A stretch of DNA of 64,000 bases from Candidatus Electrothrix aarhusensis (lineage in GTDB: Bacteria > Desulfobacterota > Desulfobulbia > Desulfobulbales > Desulfobulbaceae). The notes below the pieces were generated by a model that had not been told where the DNA came from, ran no database searches, and saw nothing but the letters and a program-made list of their open reading frames with translations. Numbering within the stretch: the stretch's first letter is position 1; every line of letters begins with the position of its first letter. Of this stretch, positions 63,771-64,000 are shown in pieces. The position numbers and the translations under genes were made by a program. The DNA is taken from NCBI GenBank assembly GCA_004028505.1, contig MTKO01000046.1, forward strand, positions 1-64,000, in the 5' to 3' direction.

Positions 63771-64000
63771 TATTTGCCTTTTGTTACTCTTCTTTACTGT
63801 TCATGTACTTGATCCATAAGATTAAAGTTAGAATTCGGAATAAATTTTACTGCGCTGTCCATAAGGGATGTGATAATGTCGGATAATATGGACAAAATGA
63901 AGGAAAAAGTAATAAGTAGACAGTTTTTTCACTTGTCAACACTGTTATGAGAAATAAATATTATAAGCAATAGGATTACTTTGGACAAAGCAATTTTAAT
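63771..64000. other. Tail of window without identified gene
   Basis: An A/T-rich stretch after the duplicated aspS end. A 24-codon frame (63878, MSDNMDKMKEKVISRQFFHL) has no ribosome site I trust. Nothing else is seen. Confidence 0.3.

Overview
The window looks like a chromosomal contig from a sulfate-reducer-related member of the Desulfobacterota, most likely the Desulfobulbales and possibly a cable-bacterium-like lineage. The reasons are the mixed-strand housekeeping genes (tatC, murA, murJ, rpoD, mqnE of the futalosine menaquinone route, pdxJ, pcnB, hisS, aspS), a PilR/PilS-like sigma-54 two-component pair, a GEMM-I cyclic dinucleotide riboswitch of the form common in deltaproteobacteria, CHAT and SIR2 conflict domains, and many accessory fragments. 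This placement is inference; there is no rRNA in the window.

Layout. 1-1.1 kb: an IS110-type transposase cut by the window edge, with a long non-coding flank. 1.1-6.8 kb: a leftward glycan operon (GT2, GT4, a TPR membrane protein, a flippase). 7.1-9.1 kb: a secreted collagen-like protein with 71 uninterrupted Gly-X-Y triplets, preceded by a GEMM-I riboswitch and terminator. 9.2-11.4 kb: two arsenosugar-type glycosyltransferases and an ApbE/UPF0280-like protein. 11.4-13.6 kb: two exported proteins. 13.8-16.4 kb: a sugar-nucleotide epimerase and a class II aldolase, both frameshifted. 16.8-24.4 kb: SulP transporter, tatC, PilR/PilS-like pair, murA. 24.9-28.7 kb: an accessory block with a four-repeat DUF1161 protein, a wrecked CHAT-SIR2 effector and a 1.63-kb IS. 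28.8-34.7 kb: a tiny ORF, a phosphatase-diacylglycerol kinase fusion, an EF-G-like GTPase and murJ. 34.8-35.9 kb: an orphan CRISPR array (9 repeats, 8 spacers) between a 17-bp copy of the tRNA-Glu anticodon arm and the intact tRNA-Glu. 35.9-49.1 kb: malQ, rpoD, mqnE, an orphan HEPN gene, a HEAGH membrane protein, a phospholipase D-like lipoprotein, an exported carbonic anhydrase, ybeY-pdxJ, a K+ channel and tRNA-Leu. 49.4-52.3 kb: an accessory island downstream of tRNA-Leu, with a membrane-anchored DUF4041/GIY-YIG nuclease resembling the SNIPE phage-defence protein. 52.5-61.4 kb: pcnB, a nitronate monooxygenase-like enzyme, hisS, a PilZ protein, a PD-(D/E)XK-like protein, a secreted papain-like protein and aspS. 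61.4-63.8 kb: an insertion carrying an FAD enzyme and a GNAT protein, closed by a partial second copy of the aspS 3' end.

How it fits together. Cyclic-dinucleotide signalling appears as the riboswitch over the collagen-like gene and a PilZ receptor, beside glycan-export genes and a PilR/PilS-like system, which points to regulation of the cell surface. Phage and mobile-element conflict appears as the CRISPR array, the DUF4041 nuclease, the CHAT-SIR2 remnant, the HEPN protein and IS elements, placed next to tRNAs or at gene ends.

Caution. At least eight genes (epimerase, aldolase, tatC, murJ, mqnE, the HEAGH protein, ybeY, the DUF4041 nuclease) are split by apparent one-base indels. Most are single missing bases and several lie in homopolymers. 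I read most of these as sequencing or assembly errors rather than true pseudogenes, and I report the repaired gene spans.
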